A stretch of DNA of 22,373 bases from Magnaporthiopsis rhizophila (Eukaryota; Ascomycota; Sordariomycetes; Magnaporthales; Magnaporthaceae): the NCBI GenBank assembly GCA_003049465.1, contig PYSS01000224.1:7193-29565 (forward strand), read 5' to 3'. Made by a program: the position numbers and the translations under genes. The notes under the pieces were generated by a model, which saw only the letters and a list, made by a program, of their open reading frames with translations, was not told where the DNA came from and searched no databases. Of the stretch, positions 6,019 through 16,039 are shown one piece after another (the stretch's first letter is position 1; each line of letters begins with the position of its first letter).

Positions 6019-7990
6019 CTAGTATAGTAATTTTCCTGGTGGCGATTTTTGGGTCCTTATTTATACTGTACTAGGCGATATTATTCATATATATAAATAT
6101 TAACACGTATTTGCAAAATACCGGTATTTTAATAATTATAACCAGTATTAGTATAAAAAGTATTAAAAATCACAAAAACTCTTGCAAAAACCCGTTGCTG
6201 GACCAGAAACCCTTATTGTGCTATTTGAACTGGTATTTTTTGTTCGTTACAAAGGATTGTGCTAGTGCTACCGTTTCGGGGCGCCATTTTTGCCCTGTAA
6301 ATGCTACTTTTAGGGTTATTTTGCTAATTAACGGAAAAACCAACATAATATCGAAAGTTATAAGGAATCCATGCTTGTTTTAAAATTTGCTTTATTTATA
6401 TTAAATATAAAGCTTATTACCAGGTTTTGTGCTAATCTGAGCAAAAGTGGTTTTATAATAATTTTTGAAACTGTATTTTTAAAAATTGCTGCAATTGCCA
6501 TTTTTTTGCGTAAGCTTTTCCAATTCTTTTCCCAAAACCGATAATAATATGATTGGCTTTTACCCGCTGCTGGTTTTATGGTTTTTTCCAGTTTTGGAAA
6601 TGGTAATTACCGTGGCTTGTTTTTAAGTTCGGGAAAAATGCCCCAGTTGAATTGTCCTGCAGCAGATTGCAATCAGGTGGCCTTTTAGCCTCCCGTTTTA
6701 TAACCCTTTAAAATTGCTAACCGTAACCCTGTTTGGCCCGGGGCCTATCGAGGTTCTGATTAGGAAGGTTTGTTTAACCTTTTTTAAGGTTAGGGCCTTA
6801 CACACCTTTTTTACCAGCAGGTTTGAGACCCTTTTAGTATTTTACCACTTTATTTTGGGGGCGGTTATTATCGGTTTCGGAAATGCGCTTTTTGCCAGGG
6901 AACTGCTATATTTGCCTGGTTTGTAACCTTTTAATCTGTTACCCTTAATTCCGAGGGCCAATTATTTGGGGTGGGGTTTTTTTATTTATATATTAGTTCT
7001 AATTTATTTGAGCCCGTTTTGGCTAGTAAGGTTTTGTAATAATCCTGTTTAATTTTGCGGTATTGCCTTTTAAATTTTTTTAGGTTTTTATTTTTGGCCT
7101 TTTTAAATTTTGGTGTTTATTGTCTGGTTTTGGGTTTTATTGGCCGGTGGCGGCCCAGTGCCTGCACCACCCCCTTAATAATATTTTGGAGATGTTATGC
7201 TTGCTTTTTAAATTTGTTTATGGTTATTGCTGTGGCTGTAGGATTGTCGAGGTTTTTATTCATTTTTATCCTGGCTTTTTTTTATTTCCCGGTGGAGATA
7301 AAGGTTTGGTTTGATCCTTTTTTGTGGGCTATTTTTTATTATTATTATTAGTGCTTTATAATTCGAAATCCAGTATTTCAGGCTGGCGAATGTGCCTGGG
7401 GGCCCGAAAACAAGGTCTAATATATTGCTGCACCAATATATAGGCCTTTTGCCCGGGTTAAGGAGTTATAAGCCTCATCCTTTTGTTATATTCGCTAGTT
7501 TTTGGCCCTTGCTAATCCAGCAGGGCTTGGCATTTTAATCCGGGTGTTTTGCGTTAAAATCTCCAATTAGAATTTTTTTTGTATCTAGTGCAGTATACCA
7601 AACCCGGGCTTTTAGGTTTTTATTATATATTGGGTGCTAGTATAATATTAAACCTGAAATTTCTAAAAACCGTAGTAATATCGAATAATATTTGGGCCTT
7701 TTTTTATCGCCCAGCCTGTATCATATTTATTTATATATACCGCCGCCTTATATTTTGGCCCTTTTTGGCTATATATACCTATGCTAGGTATTTGCATGGC
7801 TTATTATCCAAAAGGGTTGATTTATTTTATATATACGGCTTTTGCTTTTTTTCTGGCGTATTTTAACAAATTATCCATTATTGCCAGGCCTTTTTCGATA
7901 TTCCCATAAATAATTTTACTGGTAACAGTATCGAAAATATCGGGCCATAAAATAAACTGTCCCGTATAAGGAGCAATTGATATAAAAATA
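6019..7990 (-). pseudogene. LINE-1st copy ORF2: AP-endonuclease plus reverse transcriptase, interrupted
   Basis: Non-LTR retrotransposons use the endonuclease to nick the target and the RT to copy their RNA there. On the minus strand, reading from about 7960: an endonuclease start with a block ending in an IQEP-like position near 7830; a region with KAAVYINKY; the endonuclease block IGDFNAKHPD (7538-7567), whose catalytic Asp and Asn survive; then the linker, and RT finger blocks at about 6430-6790, including a GPGPN version of the usual APGPDG. The RT active site at 6074-6091 reads YMNNIA instead of Y-x-D-D; both Asp codons have become AAT. The frame then meets the gypsy insertion and continues at 1304 downward. 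Organisation and motifs fit Tad/I/Jockey-like LINEs of fungi. Stops are TAA or TAG at former Gln and Trp codons. No intact start is visible. Confidence 0.8.
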
Positions 7991-8279
7991 ATAATACCGA
8001 ATTATTTACCTGTACCGGTAATATGGATATATTTCGAAAAAGGATAATTAACAAAACGAAAACAAATTGCGCAATTCTTTTTATATAATAAAAAAAGTAC
8101 AAAAGCCATTTTAAAAATGCAAAATTTACAGGAAAAAACTCGTTGCAAAAAAATGCGGTTTGTAATTCATATAAATAAATAATAATTTTGCCTAAAATAT
8201 TAATACCAAATAATATTCTTATTTTAGTAATTTTAAAATAATTAATAATATAATTAATAGGGCTGTGCACAAATTATAC
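7991..8279. other. Junction between LINE and copia, unassigned
   Basis: A 130-codon open frame covers 7878-8270 on the minus strand. Its product is hydrophobic and low in complexity, and it overlaps the start of the LINE endonuclease region in another frame, so I do not regard it as a gene. The stretch may contain the end of LINE ORF1 or the truncated 5' part of copia. No LTR was recognised. Confidence 0.3.
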
Positions 8280-9453
8280 TTAATAATATTGCATTTGCAA
8301 TAAAAATGCTCGGTTTAAATAAATGCAATTGGATGCGCACAAACTAACTATAAATTATTATACGGTGCTGTTTTAAAATCAGGCCATTTTAAAACCAAAC
8401 ATTGCAAAATACCAAAAAAACCCACTCTATTATATACAAAACACCAAAATACCGCATATTAGGGCTGTAATATTATTATTTATTAATTAAAAATTAAAAT
8501 TCCGGTAAATCTTTCAGTTACCAAATAAACAGGGCCTCATAATTATAATTGCAATTAAAAATTTTTTTAGGATTTTAAAAGCTAATTATAAATATTATCC
8601 TATATATTATTTTTAATAGGGGTAAAAAAATAAATACGGTATTAAAAAATGGCTAAAATGTAAAAGTATAATATTTAGCACGTTAAATTTTTATAATTAT
8701 GGCCAAAATAATTTATTTAAATGTTTTGTTAAAATAATTATGAATAGGTTTAGGGTTATAATTAATGCGGCAGGTTTACCGTATTATTTATAATGCTATA
8801 TTTTTAATGCAATAGTTGAATTAATAAATATTACAGCGGTTATAAATAGGGAAACGACCCTTTTTTAAAATTTTATGATAAAATGGAACCCGGCCCTTGT
8901 TATAAGCCCGATTTGGGCTATTATAGGGTTATTAATACCCATATGAAAGTTTTAATACCCCTGAAATATATGGTTAAATTAAAAAATTAGCTGCAAAAAT
9001 AGAACCTATTAAGCTTTTTGCAGTTTTAAATAATTTTATTATTTTTATATATGCATCCACCTGTAAAGCTATATATAAAACTTTTATTATTAAGATATTA
9101 AAAGGGGTGCCTGTTAAAAATTTTGTTCCAAAGGGGGATATAGTACCCAAAGGGATAATTATTAAAACCCCCCTAAAAAAGCGCTATTAGCACCCCTGAT
9201 AAAGCTTTTAAAAGTAACTCCAAAAGTAAAATGGAATGCAATTCTTAATATTATAAAAATCCTGTTGTACCAAACCCTAATTATAAATTTTTCAAACCTA
9301 TTATCTTAATTATTTGGCCGCCCGAAAGGTTTGCAGTTATAGCGCCTCCGATATTTAAAATATAGGAAATTATAAATAAAATACCCATTTTATAGGATTT
9401 TTTGAAACTTTCAAATGTAATAAAAATTAACAAATTTATGCAATATATATATA
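8280..9453 (+). pseudogene. Ty1/copia pol: integrase and integrase-RT linker, 5'-truncated
   Basis: On the plus strand a degraded zinc-binding region (about 8280-8450) is followed by the integrase core. The clearest part is at 8664-8870: a block ending IIFST, then FYNYGQNN, the position of the conserved Gln-Asn-Gly before the catalytic Glu, which here is Lys (AAA); then IIMNRFRVIINAAGLPYYL, the well-known helix after the catalytic Glu in copia integrases, then the TxxNR-like ELINITAVINRET. The rest, to 9453, is a linker rich in basic and polar residues. Gag, protease and 5' LTR are not in the window. The frame is interrupted at 9454 by Fot1-like copy A. The continuation expected in copia, the first part of RT, is absent on both sides of that insertion. 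Confidence 0.75.
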
Positions 9454-9455
9454 TA
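9454..9455. repeat. TA target duplication, left of Fot1-like copy A
   Basis: TA precedes the terminal ACGTGGTTCAC and also follows the other end at 11317-11318. TA duplication is the rule for the Tc1/mariner/pogo superfamily. In such AT-rich DNA a TA alone is weak evidence; combined with the termini it is convincing. Confidence 0.7.
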
Positions 9456-11316
9456 ACGTGGTTCACCACCGAACAATATATACCACCGAGCAATATACCT
9501 ATACCCAACTTTTAATTAATCAATGCGCATACCAATCCAATAATACCAGGAATCCAATTAAACTATTCGGAACTATATATATTGGATGTTTTTTTTTCCT
9601 TTTGGCAAATGCGCGCATTGTGTCCGGTTTTGCTGTATGTGCCACATTGCTAACAAATTATTATTGCCCTCCTTTTTTGATCTTTTTGGCCGCGCATTTT
9701 TTGCTATAGCTATTTATCCAGCTTTTTTTGGTTCAGAGCATTTTGTACCTTTTCGATAATATATAACCCTTTTTATTAAACATGTATTTTTTTGGCCCTT
9801 CGGCATTTGCTTAATGCCTTGTTCGCCTTGCGTAATAAAGCAATTTCGGCTTTAAAAAAAAGCTATTTGATACATTATCGAATTTGTTCTTTTTGCAAGC
9901 TGATTTATAACCATTAGTATAAGTAACGGAAAATTATTTCGGTAATTGGAAATCCGAGTTTTAATATATTCGGATTGCAAAATTGCATTTTTGGCTATTT
10001 GGGGCATTTTGAAAATTTAAGGTTCGGTATTATTTAAAAGCTTTTTTGGGGAAATTGGAATTTGTAATTTTATATCCAGCTTTTTTAAAACCAAATCCGG
10101 ATCCAAAAAAATAAAACCAGCCCTTTAGAAACCTTTTCCAATATTTTTTTCGGTTATAAAAGCAAAAAATGCCATTTTAAATGCCGAAAAAAACTTAACC
10201 TTAATTATATAATTAATGTGCAATTTTATTAAATTTTCGATTTATTAACCTTATGCCTTTTTTAGCGGGCCGAAATATTTAATATTAAGCGGTTAAAAAA
10301 ATAAAATAAATATAAAGGTATGCAAAGCATAATAATATTATATTTTTGGTAATAAAATTTAAAATCTGTCGAATAATAGCTTTTGTACCCGTTTAGTATT
10401 AACAAACGATATATATTTTTTTTGCAAATTATATTATATTTATCAAAATACCAAATTTATTTCAGGCCAAACTTATTTATAATTTATTTATTAAAATTTA
10501 TTATAATAACCTAATTGTGTAAAAAATCGGTTTTTAAATACCAATTGGCCAAATAATACTATTTTTTAATAATAATAAAAAAAAGGATTATCCAACCATA
10601 ATAATTAATTTTTTGGATAATTATAACCCATTCCCGATTACCAGGCTAAATTAGCTTTATTATATTACGGTTTTCTAATATTATAATAACCATAATAATA
10701 GCAATTATACTTATAAAAAAACCGGTTTTATTAAAATTATAAATATTATTATCCTAAATGCTATATTTGGTTATAATATTCCGTACAAGATTAAACTAGG
10801 CAAAAATAAGCTTGGGATTTTTATATTTGGCCTTTTGGTAATTATATTTTCGAATCCAGCGCATGCCAAACTTCGGGCGGCGCTTAACAAACCTTGCAAC
10901 CCAATTGGTCCCGATAATAACCGTATTATGTTCGGCAAATAATCGGTTGGCCATATTTTTAACACCAAAAGGCCGGGAAAAAAATGCGCAAAAATTTAGC
11001 TTAAGGATATATTTAATAAGTGCTTTTTTTTCGGATTTTATTAATTTTTATAATTTGGGTATAATATTATATCGAGCAGGTTAGCCGTGCTTTTGCCAAA
11101 ATAATATTGTATAATTAATTTTATAAATTGCGGTGGCTTTTCGGATATTTAAGTTTGGATTTATTATAATTGTTTAAAAAGCAAAAATAATTCGGTTTTT
11201 GTTATTTTTGTTTGTTATTATTTATTATAAAAATATTTGCGGATAAAGTTTGATTAATACATAATTGCGATTTGTGTTATATTTGTTTGTGTGGTGCATT
11301 TATTTGTGAACCATAT
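9456..11316 (-). mobile_element. Fot1/Pot2-like pogo DNA transposon, copy A (1861 bp)
   Basis: Ends are ACGTGGTTCAC at 9456 and its decayed inverse GTGAACCATAT at 11306-11316, flanked by TA. The full length matches copy B (12623-14481) in inverted orientation, and both lengths are close to the roughly 1.86-1.9 kb typical of Fot1 and Pot2 elements. The single gene is a transposase on the minus strand. The left terminal repeat carries a 17-bp imperfect tandem duplication (9465-9498) not seen in copy B. The element separates two copia pieces. Confidence 0.88.
9770..11240 (-). pseudogene. Fot1-like transposase, copy A, broken
   Basis: Pogo-type transposases cut and paste the element with a DDE/D active site after binding its ends through an N-terminal helix-turn-helix. 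On the minus strand the order mirrors copy B: the N-terminal DNA-binding part near 11000-11240; a WTRKY-like CENPB-type region near 10800-10880; LLILNGYKSYYS near 10370-10400, where the second catalytic Asp has become Asn; and a decayed version of the PPHSSHLLQPLD block near 10265-10345. A remnant C-terminal knuckle (SKTGHNARICQK) lies further on near 9600-9645, with the leading Cys lost. Stops and frame breaks are frequent, and this copy is more decayed than copy B. Identity is secured by alignment with copy B. Confidence 0.75.
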
Positions 11317-11318
11317 TA

Positions 11319-12490
11319 TATATTTTAATATTCCAAAAAGCTTTTTTAAACTGGTTAATTATTATAATTATTAAACTAAAACTATAAGCCAAATCTTTAA
11401 GCTTTAAAACCTCCAAACAATAAATAATCCTATTAAAAAAAAATATAAATAATTAATATTTGATTTAGCGGTTTTTTTAACGCTAAAATAAAATATTTTA
11501 TTATTATATTTATAAATAATTGTTTAATAATTGGGCCTAATATTATTTATATTAATGCCCTAAAATGGCTTTTGTATAGAATATATGCATTAAAAAACCG
11601 TGGGCCTGCAGTTTATTTTTTAAATATTCAAATTATAAAGGATAGGTTTAAAGGGCAGTTTTGGATTTATTAAAGCCAATATATCGATAAAATCCTAAAA
11701 ACCTTTGGATTGGATATTTTTCGATTTATTAATATCCTTTTATAACCGGGTATATTGAAAAATATAAAGGGATAATTTATAATATCCGTTAAAATAAAAT
11801 TATTATAAAAGATTATAAGTATTATAATATACCTGATACTATTAATTTGTCCGAATATTAGTTTTATTATTTAATAAATTTTACACTATTTAATAAAGGC
11901 TATTAATATATATATTAATATTATTAAAAACCTTTTAAAATATTTAGTTAATATTTGTAACCCAACTATTTAATATGGTTATAATATTAAAAAAATTAAT
12001 ATAAACTTTTCGGGTAATCTATTTCAATTATTAAATTTTATTAAGAATAATTTTGCAGGTAATACATTTTTTTCCAACTTAATTTATAAATATATATTTA
12101 TTTTATTAGGTGGCCTTATTTATTAAAAATGCAAAAAGGCTAATACTATTACCTTTAATATAATTAAAGCCGAAATTAATACTTGAATAAAAACTATTAA
12201 AAAGGTAAAATGGTTAAGGTACTTATTTATAAAATTATGAGGTTATATAAAAAATTTTATAATAATTTTTAATAATAATCAAAGTTTTATTTTTAACATT
12301 TATAACCCTAACCTATATGTATGAATTAAATATATTATTAAAATTTTATTATATTAGGAAAAAAAAGCGCTGAAATTATTTTAATAAAGTACCTGGATAT
12401 TAAAAATATACCTGCGGATGGCCTAATTAAACTGCTAACTTTTTCAAAATATAAAGCCTTTTTAAGGTTTATTAGCTTTCAGCTTTAAGC
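11319..12490 (+). pseudogene. Ty1/copia pol: second part of RT plus RNase H, one long decayed frame
   Basis: One plus frame runs from about 11320 to 12490 with stops but no frameshift that I can see. Order: a decayed LYGLKQAxRxW-like block (11330-11360); the RT active site FINN (11509-11520) in place of YVDD, both Asp codons now AAT, followed by CLIIGP; YFLNIQII (the FLGxQI block); SQYIDKIL near 11680; then RNase H: FIKNNFAGN for the usual S-D-A-D-F-A-G-D near 12030, a Gly-Gly block, KAEINT for the catalytic Glu region, NNNQS for E-D-N-Q-S near 12280, a TKHI-like block, and the Ala-Asp-x-x-T-K-like tail near 12420. This is the standard C-terminal half of a copia polyprotein. In-frame stops are mostly TAA at Gln positions, with some TGA. 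Identity is very secure; activity is impossible. Confidence 0.88.
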
Positions 12491-12609
12491 TTAATTTTTA
12501 TTTATTGCTTAAAATTAGCGCTTATGGTACTGGTTAATATGCCAAAACCTTTTTATTAGTATTATTTTTTTTAATTAGGTAAATTTTAATTTTTTATTTA
12601 TAAAATAAT

Positions 12610-12620
12610 AAAAAAAAGGA
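12610..12620 (+). other. Putative copia polypurine tract
   Basis: AAAAAAAAGGA follows the copia pol end and directly precedes the TA into which Fot1-like copy B is inserted. The position and composition fit the plus-strand primer of a plus-sense copia element, so the 3' LTR should start at once after it. A run of purines in A-rich DNA is weak evidence on its own. Confidence 0.4.
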
Positions 12621-12622
12621 TA

Positions 12623-14481
12623 ACATAGTTCACAAATAAATATATTACACAAACAAGTGCAACACGAATTGCATTTATATATTAATCGAATTTTATACGC
12701 AAATATTTCCATAACAAATAATAGCAAACAAAAGCGATAAAAAGCGAATTATTTTTGCTTTTCAGGCAATTATAACAAATTCAAACTTAAATATCCAAAA
12801 GGCCGCTGCAATTTATAAAATTAACCATACAATATTATTTCGGCAAAAATGCGGCCAACCTGTTCGATATAATATTATACCCAAATTACAAAAATTAATA
12901 AAATCCGAAAAGGAGGCATTTATTAAATATATTTTTAAGCTAAATTCCTGCATATTCCTTTTCCGGCCTTTTAATATTAAAAATATGGCCAATTAATTGC
13001 TCGCTAAATATAATACGGGTGTTATTAATAAAAATTTGGTTGCAAATTTTATTAAGCGCTGTGCAAAATTTGGCATACGCTGGATTCGAAAATACAATTA
13101 CCAAAAGGCCAAATGCAAAAATCCTAAGCTTATTTCTGCCTGGTTCGATTTTGTGCAAAATATTATAGCCAAATATAATATTTAAAATAATAATATTTAT
13201 AATTTTGATAAAACCGGCTTTTTTATAGGCATAATTGCTACTGTTATAATTATTATAATATTGGAAAGCCGTAATAAAACAAAGCTAATCCAGCCTAATA
13301 ATTAGGAATAAATTATAATTATCCAAAAGGTTAATAATTGCGATTGGGCGATCCTTTTTTTTATTATTGTTAAAAAATAATATTATTTGGCTAATTAATA
13401 TTCGGAAACCAACCTTTTATATAATTAGATTATTTTAACAAATTTTAATAAATAAATTATAAATAAGCTTGGCCTAAAATGGATTTAATATTTTGATAAA
13501 TATATTATATTGCGCATAAAAGGTTTTTATTATTTATTAATACTAAACGGATATAAAAATTATTATTTGATAAATTTTAAGCTTTATTACCAAAAATATA
13601 ATATTATTATATTTTATATACCTCCGCATTTGTTTTATTTTTTTCAGCCATTTAATATAAAATATTTTAGCCCGCTAAAAAAAGCATACGGTTAATAAAT
13701 TAAAATTTAATCAAATTGCATATTAATTATATAACCAAAATTAAATTCTTTTCGGGGTTTAAAATGGTATTTTTTAATTTTATAACCGAAAAAAATATCC
13801 GAAAAAATTTCCAAAAGGCTGGTTTTATTTTTTTAATCCAGATTTGGTTTTAAAAAAGCTGAATATAAAATTACAAATCCCAATTTCCCTAAAAAAGCCC
13901 TTAAATAATACCGAATTTTGGATTTTTAAAATGCCCCAAATAGCCAGGAATGCAATTTTGCAATCCGAACATATTAAAATTCGGATTTTTAATTATCAGG
14001 GCAGTTTTCCGATACTAATACTAACAGCTGTGGACCAATTAACGAAAAGGGCCAAAATAATTATATATTAGGTTAACCTTTTGGAGGAAAAATGCTTCAA
14101 ATTACAAAAAGCAAATGCAACGCTAAATAAACGCCGAAGGGCTAAAAAAATACGTGTCTAATAAAAAGGGTTACTTATTATCGAAAATGTACAAGCTGCT
14201 TTAGATCAGAAAAAGCTGGATAAATAGTTATAGCAAAAAATGCAAAACTAAAAAGGTCAAAAAAAGAGGGCAATAATAATTTGTTAGCAATATAGCATTT
14301 GCGGCAAAACCGGACATAATATGCGCATTTGCCAGAAAAATATAAGAATATCTGATATATATAATTCCGAATAGTTTGAATGGATTCCTGGCATTATTGG
14401 GTTGGTATGCGCATCGATTAATTGGAGGTTGGGTTGTTGTATTGCATTTGTTTGTGTGGTGCATTTGCTTATGAACCACGT
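12623..14481 (+). mobile_element. Fot1/Pot2-like pogo DNA transposon, copy B (1859 bp)
   Basis: Ends are ACATAGTTCAC at 12623 (decayed ACGTGGTTCAC) and ATGAACCACGT ending at 14481, with TA on both sides (12621-12622 and 14482-14483). The inverted terminal repeats run about 45 bp and share the core CACACAAACAA. The element is an inverted copy of 9456-11316. Its outer right end (14400-14481) is the least mutated part. It encodes one transposase on the plus strand. Confidence 0.9.
12718..14345 (+). pseudogene. Fot1-like transposase, copy B, nearly full length but broken
   Basis: Main frame from about 12718 to 13695. An ATA at 12718 or 12721 may be a mutated ATG, since the next codons read like a transposase N-terminus. 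Blocks in order: IQKAAAIYKI (helix-turn-helix); a basic middle; KNLVANFIKR, then IRWIRKY (CENPB-type DNA-binding domain) at 12997-13130; WFDFVQNIIAKY; IYNFDKTGF with the first catalytic Asp kept; a long degraded stretch; LLILNGYKNYY near 13525-13570, where the second catalytic Asp is Asn; and PPHLFYFFQPFN then SPLKKAYG (13621-13692), a decayed PPHSSHLLQPLD signature of Fot1/Pot2 transposases. Two frame changes follow, with FITEKNI and NPDLVLKKLNIK-type blocks to 14071, a KRRRAKK basic run, and a C-terminal zinc knuckle ICGKTGHNMRIC (about 14294-14332) whose first Cys is gone. Family length is about 500-550 residues, which fits. Confidence 0.87.
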
Positions 14482-14483
14482 TA

Positions 14484-15290
14484 TTAAAAATAATTATTAT
14501 ATATAATAGGGTAATTTATCCTATAGCCCTTATACCGGTTAGGGCTAAATTATATAATAAATTTAAGGTTAGGATATGTATCTGGTTTACCCTGCGCTTT
14601 TTATATATTTGGTTAAGGCTTATAATTAGTTATATAAAATATTTACCCTGCAAAGGTTATGCAATTCACCTATCCTGTAAAGGTTATATATATAACCTAT
14701 TTTATGAAGGTTATATATAGCCCATATTTATAAGCTTAATTTATAAGCGCTATTGCTTTAGAAATCATTTATTTTGTAAGGGGTTAGCGCTTATAAATTA
14801 CTGGTTTTATAAGGGTTATAGGCTCATAAATTACCCGCCTTTCAAATTGCTTTTAATTTAATTAAATTCAATTTATCGGCCTAATATAAAGATAATTTTG
14901 GTAGCTATTGGTCGATTTTTTGCCAGCCTTATATAAAATAATTTATTAGAAATTAGGCTAGGGTATCAGAATACCCGCACGGTAAAAACCTGCGGTACCG
15001 ATATTAAAAAATATATAAAAAATTAAAATTGGCTGCCTTTTACTAAAATAACAAACTTATAATTATAATTTGCTTAAAACCCTGCAGTATTAATTTATAA
15101 TATTTTGCAGGGCCCAATCCAATCAAATATGCACCCGCCGTTTTTATAATTAGCATTTTATTTTTTTTATATATATTATTAATTTTAATAAAGGTTTAAA
15201 AAAAAAAGGAAAAGATAAAAGTTTATCGATTAATAAAAAAAAGAAAGATACAGGTATAATTAAAAAAAATTGGTTTAACAAAAAACCTGA
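14484..15290. other. Non-coding stretch between copy B and second gypsy LTR, possible copia 3' LTR
   Basis: No gene was found. If copy B is removed, the copia polypurine tract is followed by TATTAAAAATAATTATTATATATAATAGGG, which would fit an LTR start of TGTT with the G mutated. The stretch has several AAGGTTATATATA-like repeats (14655-14720) and a 16-bp inverted repeat. An LTR end near 15010 (GATATTAAAA) is conceivable but unproven without the other LTR. About 15020-15290 shows nothing recognisable. Confidence 0.3.
14737..14800. repeat. Perfect 16-bp inverted repeat with 32-bp spacer
   Basis: Arm 14737-14752 (TAATTTATAAGCGCTA) is the exact reverse complement of arm 14785-14800. Sixteen perfect paired bases in mutated DNA is notable; each arm ends in the AGCGCT-type core. 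It could be a cruciform or transcript hairpin in the putative LTR. No function can be assigned. Confidence 0.7.
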
Positions 15291-15708
15291 TATTATAACC
15301 GTATTACGCCCGAAAACAATAAAAAGATTGGGGCTAACCCTTAACGGTATGCTTTAACTCTATAACGGGGTAATACAACAAGGTATATAATAATAAAAGG
15401 ATTTTTGGATTTGTTTATAAAAATTTTAAATTTATTTGTAAAAGTAACAAATTTATAATTTACCAAAATTAGGATAAAGGTTATTTAAATATAAAAAAGG
15501 GGCAAAATTTTTAAAATATTAGGTAATTTTAATTAAAGCTTTAATATTAATTAATTTACATTAGTTTTAAAATACCCTTTTGGTAAATAATATAAATAAT
15601 TGTTTTATTATACCACAGATTATGTGCAAAGCAACCTTGTAACCTAATACTGCTTAATACCGCCCTTAAATGCCCTATTTTAAAAACAAAAAGCCTGTAA
15701 TTATAATA
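15291..15708 (+). repeat. Gypsy copy 2, 5' LTR (decayed, about 418 bp)
   Basis: It aligns with the reverse complement of the copy 1 LTRs from end to end. The start TATTATAACCG corresponds to TGTTACGACCA, and the end CTGTAATTATAATA to CTGTAATTGTAACA. Best-matching parts are 15540-15700 (including TTATGTGCAAAGCAACCTTG and TACCGCCCTTAAATGCCC). It is far more AT-mutated than the copy 1 LTRs and about 60-100 bp shorter, mainly in the tandem-repeat zone. Internal gypsy sequence follows on the plus strand, so this is the 5' LTR. No matching 3' LTR or target duplication was found. Confidence 0.75.
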
Positions 15709-16039
15709 ATATACTTGTGCTAAGCAAAATACCAAATGGTAATCCATACAAATTATCAAAATTTTGCACATTTTATTATTTGCTAAATCCTAAATAAATA
15801 ATAAATTTAATGGAATTAATTTTTTTAAAATTATAATATTTGCAATAAGTATTAAAAAGGCTTGGAAAATGGAAAGGCAAATATTTTAAGCCGAAAATCG
15901 GATTATTAAAACACAATATTACCAAAAATATATATAATTTTAATCTAAAAACCAAACTGGTTCTTGGTTTTAATGCAAAGGGTATTAATTAAAACCGTAC
16001 CTTAAAAAAATAAGCCTTTAAAAAAAATATAACAAATCT

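Larger units (their letters stand above)
8280..12622 (+). mobile_element. Ty1/copia retrotransposon remnant, split by Fot1-like copy A
   Basis: Two plus-strand pieces (8280-9453 and 11319-12622) follow copia gene order: integrase first, then RT and RNase H. Both lie in the same orientation around Fot1-like copy A. The polypurine-like run AAAAAAAAGGA at 12610-12620 follows the pol end, as expected just before the 3' LTR. Fot1-like copy B begins two bases later, so the 3' LTR, if present, lies at 14484 onward. The first half of RT (about 450 bp) is missing, so either a deletion accompanied the insertion or the two pieces come from different copies. Confidence 0.6.

Noticed and set aside
6111..6383. 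Plus-strand 90-codon open frame
   Set aside because: It is antisense to the LINE reverse transcriptase, whose active-site block and finger blocks are on the minus strand.
9458..9709. Similar open frames at 9458-9709 (plus) and 14228-14479 (minus), at first sight a conserved small gene in two copies
   Set aside because: They are the antisense of the 3' end of the two Fot1-like transposases and run into the terminal repeats; similarity comes from the transposon copies being homologous.
10771..10968. Paired open frames at 10771-10968 and 10863-11084
   Set aside because: They lie inside the transposase gene of Fot1-like copy A, in frames other than the one that matches copy B.
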